NCBI RefSeq assembly: GCF_030816965.1
Contig: NZ_JAUSYQ010000002.1
Location: 3,381,001 to 3,445,000 of the forward strand
Source: Streptomyces canus
GTDB lineage: Bacteria > Actinomycetota > Actinomycetes > Streptomycetales > Streptomycetaceae
DNA: 64,000 nt
Direction of reading: 5' to 3'
Part shown: one piece after another, positions 23,715 through 31,983 of the stretch
Position numbering within the stretch: position 1 is the stretch's first letter
How the letters are laid out: each line of letters opens with the position of its first letter
Translations under genes and position numbers: made by a program
The notes under the pieces: model-generated
The model's database searches: none
What the model was told of the DNA's origin: nothing
What the model saw: the letters and a program-made list of their open reading frames with translations, nothing else

Positions 23715-24232
23715 CGCTGGTCCTGGTCCTCAGTCCCCGGATCGGGTACGGCTCGCGGTGGCGCCGCCGGGCCGCCCCGGTCGGACGGCGACGCCGTCTC
23801 GTGCGGAGGGAGCTTGTCGGAGGGCGTGCGGAGGGACGGGGAGGGCGATGAACCGTACGACGAGTGGGACGGCCTGCCGTGGGACGACGCCAGTACCCGG
23901 GGTGTGGGCCGGCTCTCGTCCCCCGACTCCTCCGGCTCCCCCGGCCTCGGCTGGGTCAGCCACGCCACCGCCGCCCCAGTGACCGCGACGGGCCACTCGA
24001 CGACTCCCGCGACGCCGAGTACCCCGGCCCCGGCGTACACCGCGAGCCGTCGGCCGCGCGGGGACACCGCCCCGACCCGGTCCAGCGCTCCACCGGCCAC
24101 CCGGCCCACCGTCCCGGCCCCGGGAACCCTCCCCAGTACCGACACGGCCGCCCGCAGCGGCTGTGGAAGCCCCTGCGCCGTTGACGGTGATCCTGACTCT
24201 GCTACCTGCTGCGACGACTTCTGCTCGGCCAT
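23711..24232 (-). CDS. small membrane protein coupled to the P-type ATPase
   Basis: A 173-residue protein. A polar N-terminus (MAEQKSSQQVAES) precedes a region with one or two hydrophobic helices (about residues 55-90, including LAVYAGAGVLGVAG), and a long proline/serine-rich tail ends it. No enzyme motif is visible. Its stop overlaps the ATPase ATG, so the pair is translationally coupled. Mycobacterial ctpH and ctpI also have a small uncharacterised gene directly upstream, as I recall. I infer an accessory subunit or regulator of the pump. The ATG at 24232 was chosen over a longer frame, whose extra codons are antisense-like to the neighbouring LysR gene. Confidence 0.75.
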   Translation of the reverse strand: MAEQKSSQQVAESGSPSTAQGLPQPLRAAVSVLGRVPGAGTVGRVAGGALDRVGAVSPRGRRLAVYAGAGVLGVAGVVEWPVAVTGAAVAWLTQPRPGEPEESGDESRPTPRVLASSHGRPSHSSYGSSPSPSLRTPSDKLPPHETASPSDRGGPAAPPRAVPDPGTEDQDQR

Positions 24233-24317
24233 GACTCGCCTCGCCTGTGGGGGGTCTTCTCTTCGCACCGACCGGGTTCCCGCACAGCGGGCGATCATCC
24301 CCACCGGCGACAACCGG

Positions 24318-25181
24318 TCAGGCGCTCTGGAGCACCGGCCGCTCCGCGTCCCGCAACGCCTTGGAGAGGTTCTCCGCGTGGGGGTGGGGGTTCGTGCGGG
24401 GATAGACGTAGTGCAGGACCGCGGGCGGGGCGCCGGTGAGGGGGAGGTACAGGACGTCGGGGTCGGGATGCTGGGCGGCGACCGACTTCGGAAGGACGCC
24501 CACGCCCCGGCGGGCGGCCACGGCATGCAGGTACTCGTCCAGGTTGGCGGCCTCGCAACCGATCTCGGGCCGGGCGTCGGCGGGCCAGTCGCCGGGCGCC
24601 AGAGTGCCGCTGACCGTGTTCAGGACGAGACAGCGGCGGCCCAGGTCCCGCCAGCCGACCCGGGAACGCGTGGCGAGCGTCGAACGGACCGACACCGCGG
24701 CGACCCGCTCCTCGCGGGCGATCTCCACGGTGTGGAGGCGGGGATCCTCGACCGGGCCCCACAGCAGCGCGGCGTCCACCGCCCCGGTGTGGACACCGGC
24801 CAGCCGCTCGTCCCGGCGCACCGGCTGGACCAGGATGTGGTGCCGGCTTTCGACGAGGTCGATGGCGTCCCGGCCGCGACGGCGGGGGAAGCCCCAGGTG
24901 TAGCCGAGGCTGAGGGGCTCCTCCTGCGGGACGGGACGCAGGGCCGCTTCGAGGCGGGGCAGCAGGACCTGGAGTTCGGCGCGGAGGCGTTCACCGTCCG
25001 GGGTCAGCCGGGGGTGGCGGGTGGTCCGGTCGAGCAGCCGGCAGCCGACGTGGTCCTCCAGCCTGCGGATGGTGCGGCTGAGCGTGGGCTGGGGGATGCC
25101 GAGCCGTTCCGCGGCCCAGGTGAAGTGCTGTTCCTCCGCCAAGGTCAGGAAACAGCGCAGCTGTTGCAGTCCTACGTCCAT
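24318..25181 (-). CDS. LysR-family transcriptional regulator
   Basis: A 287-residue regulator. The N-terminal winged helix (LQQLRCFLTLAEEQHFTWAAERLGIPQPTLSRTIRRLE) is unmistakable, followed by the periplasmic-binding-protein-like effector domain. ATG at 25181 is used; GTG at 25187 is an alternative and neither has a good ribosome binding site. It lies 13 bp downstream of the MFS gene's stop on the same strand, so it is probably expressed with that exporter rather than being divergent as LysR genes usually are. The effector is unknown. Confidence 0.9.
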   Translation of the reverse strand: MDVGLQQLRCFLTLAEEQHFTWAAERLGIPQPTLSRTIRRLEDHVGCRLLDRTTRHPRLTPDGERLRAELQVLLPRLEAALRPVPQEEPLSLGYTWGFPRRRGRDAIDLVESRHHILVQPVRRDERLAGVHTGAVDAALLWGPVEDPRLHTVEIAREERVAAVSVRSTLATRSRVGWRDLGRRCLVLNTVSGTLAPGDWPADARPEIGCEAANLDEYLHAVAARRGVGVLPKSVAAQHPDPDVLYLPLTGAPPAVLHYVYPRTNPHPHAENLSKALRDAERPVLQSA

Positions 25182-25194
25182 TGTCACGACGGTA

Positions 25195-26424
25195 CTACTC
25201 ACCCGCGGTGACCGATTCCGGCGTGCGCGCGTTCCGGCCGGGCTCCTCCTCCGCGTCGGCAGATCGCGGCATGCGAACCAGGACCAGGTGCACCACCAGC
25301 CCGACGGCCACGAGCGCGCCCGTCCAGTACGGCAGGTCCGCGGGGGCCACTCCGGCGGCGAGGGTGACTCCGCCCAGGGCGGAGCCGAGCGCGCTGCCGA
25401 GGTAGACGGCCGAGCTGTTGAGGGAGACCGCGACGGGCGCCTGGTCGGGGCGGGCGGCGATGAGCTGGTGCTGCTGGGGGACCTGGAGCGCCCAGCCGGT
25501 CGCGCCCCACACCACCAGCGGCACAGCAAGAGCCCAGGTCGCCCGGGCCGCGACGGGCAGCAGCAGGTGGGAGAGGCACAGCAGGAGCAGGACGACGGTG
25601 ACGACGGCGTAGGGCCGTCCCGTGCGGTCGACGATCCGGCCGATCAGCAGGCTTCCGGCCACACCGCCCAGGCCCCAGGCCCACATCGCGCCGAGCGTCG
25701 AGTCGATGCCGCCCGCGTCGGTGAGGAAGGGCGCGAGATAGGTGTACAGGCCGAGGCTGGTGACACCGGCGATGAGGGACACCCCGGCGATCGCGGCCAC
25801 GGGGCGCCGGGCCAGGATGCGGGCGCGCTCGCGCAGGGGCGGCGGCGGGGCGGCCTCCAGACGGGGCAGTGCGAGGACGATCCCGGCGATGGCCACGGCG
25901 CCGAGGCCGGTGATCAGCCAGAGCGTGCCGCGCCAGCCGACGTGGTCGGCGAGCAGCACGCCCACCGGTACGCCGATCACCGTGCCGATGCTCATCCCGC
26001 CCATGACCAGGGCGAGGGCCCGGCCGCGCCGTTCCTCACCGGCGAGGGAGGCCGCGGTGGCGGCGGCCATGGGTGAGTAGACGCCCGCGCCGACGCCCGC
26101 GAGGGCCCGGGCGACGAGCAGCACGGCCAGGCTGCCGGCGAGGGCGGTGAGCGCGTTGGCGGCGGTGAACAGCAGCAGGGCCGCGGTCAGGATGGTCTTG
26201 GCGGGCCGTCCGGCCAGCGCGGTCGCGAACACCGGTGCCGCGAGGGCGTAGCAGAGGGTGAAGAGGGTCACCATCTGGCCCGCCGCGGACTCGCTGGTGT
26301 GCAGGTCGGCGGCGACCTTGGGCAGCAGCCCTGCCATGACGTAGGCGTCGAGGCCGAGCGCGAAGGCTCCGAGGACGAGGAGGTAGAGCCGGTTCATGGG
26401 GGTGGTAGGGGTGGGTGTGGTCAT
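25195..26424 (-). CDS. MFS transporter (DHA1-like efflux, 12 TM)
   Basis: A 409-residue exporter with about 12 hydrophobic segments. It starts LYLLVLGAFALGLDAYVMAGLLP, typical of AraJ/CmlA-like drug-efflux members, and has an RALAGVGAGVYSPMAAA segment and a motif-C-like GVPVGVLLADHVGWR. The ATG overlaps the stop of the upstream Gfo/Idh fragment (ATGA), so its translation was set up as part of an operon with an oxidoreductase gene that is now broken. LysR follows 13 bp later. The substrate is unknown; the original operon may have exported the oxidoreductase product. Confidence 0.9.
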   Translation of the reverse strand: MTTPTPTTPMNRLYLLVLGAFALGLDAYVMAGLLPKVAADLHTSESAAGQMVTLFTLCYALAAPVFATALAGRPAKTILTAALLLFTAANALTALAGSLAVLLVARALAGVGAGVYSPMAAATAASLAGEERRGRALALVMGGMSIGTVIGVPVGVLLADHVGWRGTLWLITGLGAVAIAGIVLALPRLEAAPPPPLRERARILARRPVAAIAGVSLIAGVTSLGLYTYLAPFLTDAGGIDSTLGAMWAWGLGGVAGSLLIGRIVDRTGRPYAVVTVVLLLLCLSHLLLPVAARATWALAVPLVVWGATGWALQVPQQHQLIAARPDQAPVAVSLNSSAVYLGSALGSALGGVTLAAGVAPADLPYWTGALVAVGLVVHLVLVRMPRSADAEEEPGRNARTPESVTAGE

Positions 26425-27099
26425 CCGAGGCGCTCCCAGTCCACTTCGGTCACCGGAGTGCGGCCCTGCGGGAAGTAGCGGGCCGGCCCGGTGGTGCGGG
26501 CGGCGGTTTCGATGTCGTTGAGCAGGCGCTGCGTCCCGACGGACTCGGCGAGCCCCGCGAACGGCACCCTTGGCGGTGTCCCGTCGGCGACATGGCGTAC
26601 GACGTCCGGTGCGAGGCGGCGGAGTTTGACGACGGCGCGCTGTGCGTCGGGCACCTGGACGTCCCTGGTGTCGATCTCGCACAGGGTGTGTTCCCGGCCG
26701 TCCTCGCGCCGCCAGACGCGCAGGTGGTCGGCGTCCCAGACGGGGGTGTCGTAGACGCAACTGGCGTACACGAGCTGTCCGCGCCGGTCCCGGAAGGCGA
26801 GGTCGACGGTGCGCTGGCGGACGATGTTGGTGAAGCTGCTGTACACCGTCACCGGGGCCTCGCCGAGCGTGGCGGTCAGGGCGACGCTGTCGAGGACCTC
26901 GGGTCCCGAGACCGAGAAGTCGGAGGTGACGCCGAGAGCGTCGCGCACCTTCAGGGGCTCGTCGCCTCCCGTGACGTACCGGGCCAGGTCGAGGCTGTGG
27001 ATGACCTCGCTGGTGACGCCGACGGTCGGGCGGTGGTCGTTGATGCGGTCCTTGCCCCACGTCAAGTGGGCGCGGACGAGCCCTAGTTCGTGCTCGTGG
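26421..27099 (-). pseudogene. C-terminal half of a Gfo/Idh/MocA oxidoreductase (N-terminus lost)
   Basis: From about 27099 the frame reads as the substrate-binding half of a Gfo/Idh/MocA dehydrogenase: HELGLVRAHLTWGKDRINDH, TVGVTSEVIHSLDLARYVTGG, YSSFTNIVRQRTVDLAFRDR and TGPARYFPQGRTPVTEVDW. The whole NAD(P)-binding Rossmann domain is missing. The same frame continues upstream into ALAS-like sequence (GYGSNDATLQCLLRLLPD), so the fragment is fused to a remnant of another gene. It could still yield a short protein from an internal start, but it cannot be a working dehydrogenase. It ends in an ATGA overlap with the MFS gene. Confidence 0.78.
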
Positions 27100-27385
27100 A
27101 CGTCGGGCAGCAGCCTGAGCAGGCACTGGAGGGTGGCGTCGTTGGAGCCGTAGCCGCTCAGGAAGACCAACGCCGCCTCCTTGCCGTGCCATTCGGCGAG
27201 CGAGGTCTCAAGTGCCCGGAGTGGGCGTGGGTTCCGCCGATGTTGCGTGAACCGCCTGATCCGGCCCGTACTCGTCGACCGCGCGGTGCATGGCGTCCTG
27301 CCCGCCGGTCGATGTCCACGAACTCCCGGTACTGTCCGCCCGCTTGCAGGTCACGCAGTTTGGCCGACAGGAACTGCTCGTACAC
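27100..27385 (-). pseudogene. frameshifted 5' remnant of a 5-aminolevulinate synthase (class II PLP) gene
   Basis: A real-looking start remains: GTG at 27385 behind GGGGAG, reading MYEQFLSAKLRDLQAGGQYR then EFVDIDRRAG, as ALAS proteins begin. The next ALAS segment, including the expected WCSNDYLGMG, is deleted. DAMHRAVDEYG then appears in a second frame, AGSGGSRNIGGTHAHSG returns in the first, and ALETSLAEWHGKEAALVFLS continues in a third. At least three breaks are needed to restore ALAS, after which the sequence passes into an unrelated oxidoreductase. The PLP lysine region is absent. In Streptomyces, ALAS-type enzymes of this kind usually make C5N units of natural products, since haem is made from glutamate. 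Confidence 0.75.
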
Positions 27386-27552
27386 GCTGTTGCTCTCCCC
27401 TGTGACTGGGCCGTGCTTGTGGCACGGTCTCGATCAGTCCGGGAAGTACACCGAGCGGACGGGGGCACGATCCAATACACCAGGCGCATGTTGCATCCAT
27501 CTGGCGCATACGACGAGGTGGGAGCGGTGCGGGAAGGGCGCTGAGATCTCGC

Positions 27553-28443
27553 TCACGCAGGACGCGAGGTCCGTTCCAGAGCGATCGCGTGCAGCTTCTC
27601 CAGCCGCAGCCGGGATTCCTCGTCCGCGGGGGCGTAGGTCACCATGCGCGGCCCTGCCTCGGGGCCGAGCCACAGGTCGGTGTGGTCGACGGAGACACGG
27701 CCGACGTAACGGTTCATGAACTCCTTGCGGCGGCCCCGGTGTTCGATGACCTCGTGCCGGTCCCAGACCTCGCGGAACTCCGGGGACTCCGTGCGCAGCC
27801 GCTTCAGGAGCATCTTCCAGCCGGGCTCGGCGAGGTGTCCGGCCATGGTGGCACGGAGGCGGGCGGCCATCAGGCGCTGCGCCTCCGGGAGGTGGACGAT
27901 CGCGGAGCGCCAGTCGTCGTTGGTGTAGCAGAGGACCATGCAGTTGCGGTCCTCGGGCGGCACCGCGTCCAGGTCGCACAGCAGCAGGCCGTAGGTGCGG
28001 TTGTAGGCGAGGATGTCGTAGCGGCTGTTCTGCACACAGGCCGGGACCGGCTCAAGCTGTTCGAGTACCTGCCGGATCGCGGGGGTGATCGACGGGCAGA
28101 CGGTGGCCGGCGTCGGGTCGACGGCCCCGGCGAGCTGGAAGAGGTGCGAGCGCTCGGTCGGGTCCAGCAGCAGGGCGCGGGCGAGGGCGTCCAGGACCTG
28201 CACGGAGACCTGGATGTCACGGGCCTGCTCCAGCCAGGTGTACCAGGTGACGCCGACCGCGGAGAGCTGGGCGACCTCCTCCCGGCGCAGACCCGGGGTG
28301 CGGCGTCGGCGGCCGCGGGGCAGACCGACCTGTTCGGGGGCGATGTGCTCGCGGCGGTGGCGCAGGAAGGCGGCGAGCTCATGGCGCCGGATCGCCGAGG
28401 CGGACGCGGTCGCCGTCACGGGTACGGCTGTCTCCTGGGCCAT
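27553..28443 (-). CDS. XRE-family regulator with MmyB-like ligand domain
   Basis: A 296-residue regulator. The N-terminal helix-turn-helix (about residues 22-85) has the family hallmark RRRRTPGLRREEVAQLSAVGVTWYTWLEQ. It is followed by the MmyB-like PAS-fold domain with SRYDILAYNRTYGLLLCDL and the C-terminal LWLGPEAGPRMVTYAP-type tail. MmyB-like domains bind fatty-acid-like ligands in methylenomycin control; the ligand here is unknown. The ATG at 28443 has better ribosome-binding-site spacing (GGAGG, 10 nt) than the one at 28452 (1 nt). It is divergent from a DHA2 MFS pump with nested inverted repeats between, so it probably controls that pump and itself. Confidence 0.9.
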   Translation of the reverse strand: MAQETAVPVTATASASAIRRHELAAFLRHRREHIAPEQVGLPRGRRRRTPGLRREEVAQLSAVGVTWYTWLEQARDIQVSVQVLDALARALLLDPTERSHLFQLAGAVDPTPATVCPSITPAIRQVLEQLEPVPACVQNSRYDILAYNRTYGLLLCDLDAVPPEDRNCMVLCYTNDDWRSAIVHLPEAQRLMAARLRATMAGHLAEPGWKMLLKRLRTESPEFREVWDRHEVIEHRGRRKEFMNRYVGRVSVDHTDLWLGPEAGPRMVTYAPADEESRLRLEKLHAIALERTSRPA

Positions 28444-28493
28444 CGTCGTCATGCCTCCAGCCTGCCTGCATCGGAACCCTGTTGCCAGGTGGT

Positions 28494-28522
28494 TCTTCTA
28501 CCAGGATAAGAAGACTCTGGTA
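28494..28522. promoter_or_regulatory. two interlocked inverted repeats between XRE regulator and MFS pump
   Basis: TCTTCT (28494-28499) pairs with AGAAGA (28509-28514). The overlapping TACCAG (28499-28504) pairs with CTGGTA (28517-28522). Both are perfect 6-bp arms. They lie downstream of TTGCCA (28482-28487), a possible -35 for the MFS gene. They are the likely operator region for the XRE/MmyB regulator; function is inferred. Confidence 0.5.
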
Positions 28523-28547
28523 CCCCTCTGGGAGCGGGCGCAGGCTC

Positions 28548-29981
28548 ATGGGTGTGACCACCGAAACCACCACTCCACACTCCGTCCGCCCGGCCGCGCC
28601 ACCCCAGCTGGGCGGCCTCGGACTGTTCACGGTGCTGCTCGCCGCGGCACTCCCCCTCATCGACTTCTTCATCGTCAACGTCGCGCTGCCCACCATCGGC
28701 GCGGACCTGTCCGCGAGCGAGTCGGTCCTCGAACTCGTCGTGGCGGGTTACGGATTGGCGTACGCCGTCCTTCTCGTCCTCGGCGGCCGCCTCGGCGACC
28801 TGTTCGGGAGGCGCCGGCTGTTCCTGGGCGGCATGCTGGCCTTCGGGCTGACCTCGCTGGCGTGCGGGCTCGCGCCGACCGCGTGGACGCTGGTCGCGGC
28901 GCGGGTCGCCCAGGGCGCCGCGTCGGCGGCGATGCTGCCGCAGGTGCTCGCCACGATCCAGTCGGCGACGGCCGGTCCCCGCCGGGCGCGGGCGATGGGC
29001 CTGTACGGCGCCACGGCGGGCCTCGCCATGGTGGCGGGCCAGATCCTCGGCGGTGTCCTGGTGGCGGCCGACATCGCGGGCACGAGCTGGCGGGCGGCGT
29101 TCCTGGTGAACGTCCCGGTCGTGCTGCTCGGCCTGTTCCTCGCGGCCCGTACGGTCCCCGAGACCCGTTCCCCCCGCCCGGAGCCGGTGGACGGCCCCGG
29201 CACGGTCCTGCTGGCGGCGACCCTGCTCGCGCTGCTGGCCCCGCTGACCGAGGGCAGGGCGGCGGGCTGGCCGCTGTGGACATGGCTGTCGCTGGCGGCG
29301 TTCCCGTTCCTCGCGGGGGCGTTCTTCGCGGTGGAGCTCCGGGCGGACCGCGAGGGCCGCACTCCCCTGGTTCCGCCGAGCCTCTTCGAGCTGGTGTCCC
29401 TGCGCCGCGGTCTGCTGCTGATCCTGCCCTTCTCGATGGGTTTCGCGGGCTTCATGTTCGTGATCGCGGTGGCGCTTCAGGAGGGGGCGGGCCGCAGCCC
29501 CGTCCAGGCGGGTCTCGCACTGGTCCCGCTGGCGGTGACGTTCCTGTTCACGTCGGTCGCCGGACCGCGGCTGATCGCCCGCTACGGCACCCGGGTGGTG
29601 ACCGCGGGCGCGCTGATCCAGGGGGTCGGCCTGGGCCTGATGATCCTGGCCGCGCACTCCTCCTGGCCTGACCTCGGCCTGCTTCCCCTCCTCCCCGGCG
29701 GCGCGATCGCCGGAGTCGGCCAGGCCCTCCAACTGCCCGTGGTCTTCCGGATCGTCCTGTCCGAGGTGCCGCCCGCCCGGGCCGGTGTCGGCAGCGGCGT
29801 GATGGTCACCACCCAGCAGGTCTCCCTGGCCCTCGGCGTGGCCACGCTGGGCAGCCTCTTCCTCGCTCTGGCGCCGGGCATGGGCATGCGGGACGCCCTG
29901 GTGACGACGCTCCTCGTCCAGCTGGCCGGGGTGGCCCTGACGGGCGTACTGAGCCTGCGTCTACCGCGCACGATCGACTGA
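28548..29981 (+). CDS. MFS drug transporter, DHA2 type
   Basis: A 477-residue exporter with about 14 hydrophobic segments: LIDFFIVNVALPTIGADL (motif D2-like), GGRLGDLFGRRRLFLGG (motif A) and YGATAGLAMVAGQILGGVL (motif C-like). The ATG at 28548 starts just before the first helix and follows a weak GGAG about 15 nt upstream; longer upstream frames lack support. It is divergent from the XRE/MmyB regulator, a standard regulator-pump pairing. The substrate is unknown. Confidence 0.9.
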   Translation: MGVTTETTTPHSVRPAAPPQLGGLGLFTVLLAAALPLIDFFIVNVALPTIGADLSASESVLELVVAGYGLAYAVLLVLGGRLGDLFGRRRLFLGGMLAFGLTSLACGLAPTAWTLVAARVAQGAASAAMLPQVLATIQSATAGPRRARAMGLYGATAGLAMVAGQILGGVLVAADIAGTSWRAAFLVNVPVVLLGLFLAARTVPETRSPRPEPVDGPGTVLLAATLLALLAPLTEGRAAGWPLWTWLSLAAFPFLAGAFFAVELRADREGRTPLVPPSLFELVSLRRGLLLILPFSMGFAGFMFVIAVALQEGAGRSPVQAGLALVPLAVTFLFTSVAGPRLIARYGTRVVTAGALIQGVGLGLMILAAHSSWPDLGLLPLLPGGAIAGVGQALQLPVVFRIVLSEVPPARAGVGSGVMVTTQQVSLALGVATLGSLFLALAPGMGMRDALVTTLLVQLAGVALTGVLSLRLPRTID

Positions 29982-30079
29982 CCGGGCCGCCGGCCTGGCT
30001 CAAGTCCTGGCGAACGCCCCGTGAAGATACTGCTGTTGATGTTGTTCTTGCTGCACACTCCTAGCCGGAGGCGAGGCAC

Positions 30080-30286
30080 ATGTTGCAGATCAACACGAGC
30101 AGGGTGAGCCGCTGGGACCAGCACGGCCGCGAACACGTGGTCCAGGTGCAGCGCAAGGGCGCGCAACGCACGATCAGATGTGACACCTGCGGCTGGCGCA
30201 AGGGAGCGCAGTTCCTGCCCTGGCTGAAGGCGGAGGAACACCTGGCGGAGGCACACCAGGCGACGGTGGACCCGTCGCAGACGTAG
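30080..30286 (+). CDS. small zinc-finger-like protein (68 aa)
   Basis: A 68-residue basic protein with one candidate zinc site: CDTCGW (residues 34-39) followed by HLAEAH (54-59), a Cys2-His2-like spacing. The rest is short beta strands and a helix (LPWLKAEEHLAEAH). ATG at 30080 has a perfect GGAGG about 9 nt upstream, supporting expression. I do not recognise a named family; similar small orphan proteins occur in streptomycetes. It converges on the tetR gene, with stops 7 nt apart. Its function is unknown. Confidence 0.7.
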   Translation: MLQINTSRVSRWDQHGREHVVQVQRKGAQRTIRCDTCGWRKGAQFLPWLKAEEHLAEAHQATVDPSQT

Positions 30287-30292
30287 CGGCGG

Positions 30293-30880
30293 TCAGGCCT
30301 TCAGGCCGCGTACCAGCAGCTCCAGCAGCGCCGTGAACTCCTCTTCCGCACCCGGCTTTTCCCACTCACCGGCATAGCCGGGGTCGTGGAAGCGGGCGGT
30401 GGCCTGGAAGAGGGCCAGGGCCGTGGTGGCCGGGGCGGTGACGGTGAAGGTGCCCGCGTCGATGCCGTCCTGGACGACGCGGGTCAGCTGGCCGGTCAGC
30501 TCGGTGAGGTGCTCGACGACCGCCTCGACGTTCTCACCGGTCAGCACCGTGTACGTGGCGAACAGTTCCGGATCGTCTCCCGCCTTGCGGCGTTTGGCCT
30601 CGAAGAGCGCGGCGAACCACTCCCGCAGCCGGGCCTCCGGGTCACCGTCCGCCTCCGTGATCACGGCCAGCATCCCCGTCGTCCGGTCCAGCCACCGCTT
30701 CGTCACCGCCTCCCGCAGCGCCGCCTTCGTCCGGAAGTGCCGGTAGACGCTGCCATGGCTGACGCCGAGCGCGCGCGCCACGTCGACCACGGTGGCCTTG
30801 GCCGGGCCGTGGCGGCGCAGCACCTCCTCGGTTGCTTCGAGGATGCGCTCGGCGGTCAGGGTCTCGGTGCTCGGTGGCAT
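30293..30880 (-). CDS. TetR-family transcriptional regulator
   Basis: A 195-residue repressor with the TetR helix-turn-helix at about residues 28-50 (TVVDVARALGVSHGSVYRHF, then RTKAALREAV) and a helical C-terminal ligand domain. It lies 25 bp downstream of the aldo/keto reductase on the same strand, so the two form an operon. The large perfect palindrome upstream of that operon (31933-31968) is the obvious candidate binding site, giving autoregulation. The ligand is unknown. Confidence 0.9.
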   Translation of the reverse strand: MPPSTETLTAERILEATEEVLRRHGPAKATVVDVARALGVSHGSVYRHFRTKAALREAVTKRWLDRTTGMLAVITEADGDPEARLREWFAALFEAKRRKAGDDPELFATYTVLTGENVEAVVEHLTELTGQLTRVVQDGIDAGTFTVTAPATTALALFQATARFHDPGYAGEWEKPGAEEEFTALLELLVRGLKA

Positions 30881-30905
30881 GCCTAGACCGTACCTGGCAC
30901 GGTGT

Positions 30906-31916
30906 TCATCGTTCGCTGTCGAGCATGGCCATCAGGGGGGCCGCGTACCGCTGGCCGGCCGCCGCGTCCGCCGGTACGGCGTCCTCGATGGCCGCGAGGT
31001 CGGCGGCGTCCAGGGCCACGTCCAGGGCGCCCAGTGCCTCGCCGAGCCGTTCGCGGGTCCTCGCGCCGACCAGCGGCACGATGTCGTCACCTCGTGAGAG
31101 CACCCAGGCGATGGCGATCTGCGCGACCGTGACGCCCTTCTGTTCGGCGATCTTGCGCAGGGACTCGACCAGCGTGAGGTTGTGCTGGAGGTTCTCGCCC
31201 TGGAAGCGGGGCGAGTGGGCACGGAAGTCGTTCGCGGCGAGCTGCCGGTCGGCCGTGAGGTGGCCGGAGATCAACCCGCGTGAGAGCACTCCGTACGCGG
31301 TGACGGAGATGCCCAGCTCGCGCAGGGTGGGCAGGATCTCCCGCTCGGCGCCACGGGATATGAGGGAGTACTCGATCTGGAGGTCGGTGATCGGGGCGGT
31401 CGCGGCGGCCCGGCGGATGGTGTCGGCGCCGACCTCGCTGAGCCCGATGTGCCGGACCCAGCCCTTCTCGACCAGTTCGGCGATCGCGCCGACGGTCTCC
31501 TCGATCGGCACCTGCGGGTCGAGACGGGAGGGGCGGTAGACGTCGATGTGGTCGACGCCGAGGCGCTGCAGGGAGTACGCGGCGAAGTTCTTCACGGCGG
31601 CGGGGCGGCCGTCGAAGCCGGACCAGGCGCCGTCCGGGTCGCGCAGGGCGCCGAACTTCACGCTGAGCAGCGCGTTCTCGCGCAGGGCGGCCGGAGCGGT
31701 GCGCAGTGCCTCGTTGATCAGCAGTTCGTTGTGGCCCATGCCGTAGAAGTCGCCGGTGTCCAGCAGGGTGACGCCGGCCTCCAGGGCGGCGTGGATGGTG
31801 GCGATCGACTCCGCGCGGTCCGTCTCGCCGTACATGCCGGACATGCCCATGCAGCCGAGGCCGAGGGCGGAGACCTGGGGGCCGGTGGTTCCGAGGGTTC
31901 GGGTTCGCATCGTCAT
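30906..31916 (-). CDS. aldo/keto reductase
   Basis: A 336-residue NADPH-type reductase with the AKR barrel: LGLGCMGMSGMYG near the start, catalytic Asp53, Tyr58 (DFYG) and Lys87 (VKFG). In the fourth catalytic position the common YxxHRxD block reads DVYRPSRLDP, so His is replaced by Ser130. A YRPxRLDP variant exists in many actinomycete members, so it may simply mark a subfamily. ATG at 31916 follows AAGGTGG at ideal spacing. It is first in an operon with tetR and sits behind a 36-bp perfect palindrome. Confidence 0.9.
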   Translation of the reverse strand: MTMRTRTLGTTGPQVSALGLGCMGMSGMYGETDRAESIATIHAALEAGVTLLDTGDFYGMGHNELLINEALRTAPAALRENALLSVKFGALRDPDGAWSGFDGRPAAVKNFAAYSLQRLGVDHIDVYRPSRLDPQVPIEETVGAIAELVEKGWVRHIGLSEVGADTIRRAAATAPITDLQIEYSLISRGAEREILPTLRELGISVTAYGVLSRGLISGHLTADRQLAANDFRAHSPRFQGENLQHNLTLVESLRKIAEQKGVTVAQIAIAWVLSRGDDIVPLVGARTRERLGEALGALDVALDAADLAAIEDAVPADAAAGQRYAAPLMAMLDSER

Positions 31917-31932
31917 GCCGTCCACCTTGCCA

Positions 31933-31968
31933 TGACAGCTGACAGATTTCAATATCTGTCAGCTGTCA
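31933..31968. promoter_or_regulatory. 36-bp perfect palindrome upstream of the aldo/keto reductase operon
   Basis: TGACAGCTGACAGAT (31933-31947) and ATCTGTCAGCTGTCA (31954-31968) are perfect 15-bp arms around TTCAAT. Each arm contains TGACAG twice, so the site could hold two TetR dimers. It lies 17-52 bp upstream of the reductase start. It could also act as a terminator for the upstream LysE gene, but its AT content and missing T-run favour an operator. Confidence 0.75.
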
Positions 31969-31983
31969 CCTGTCCTGTGGCGG

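Noticed and set aside
25181..27385. Biosynthetic gene cluster suggested by ALAS, oxidoreductase, MFS and LysR
   Set aside because: No polyketide, peptide synthetase, acyltransferase or cyclase gene is nearby, and the two biosynthetic genes are broken. At most it is the relic of one.
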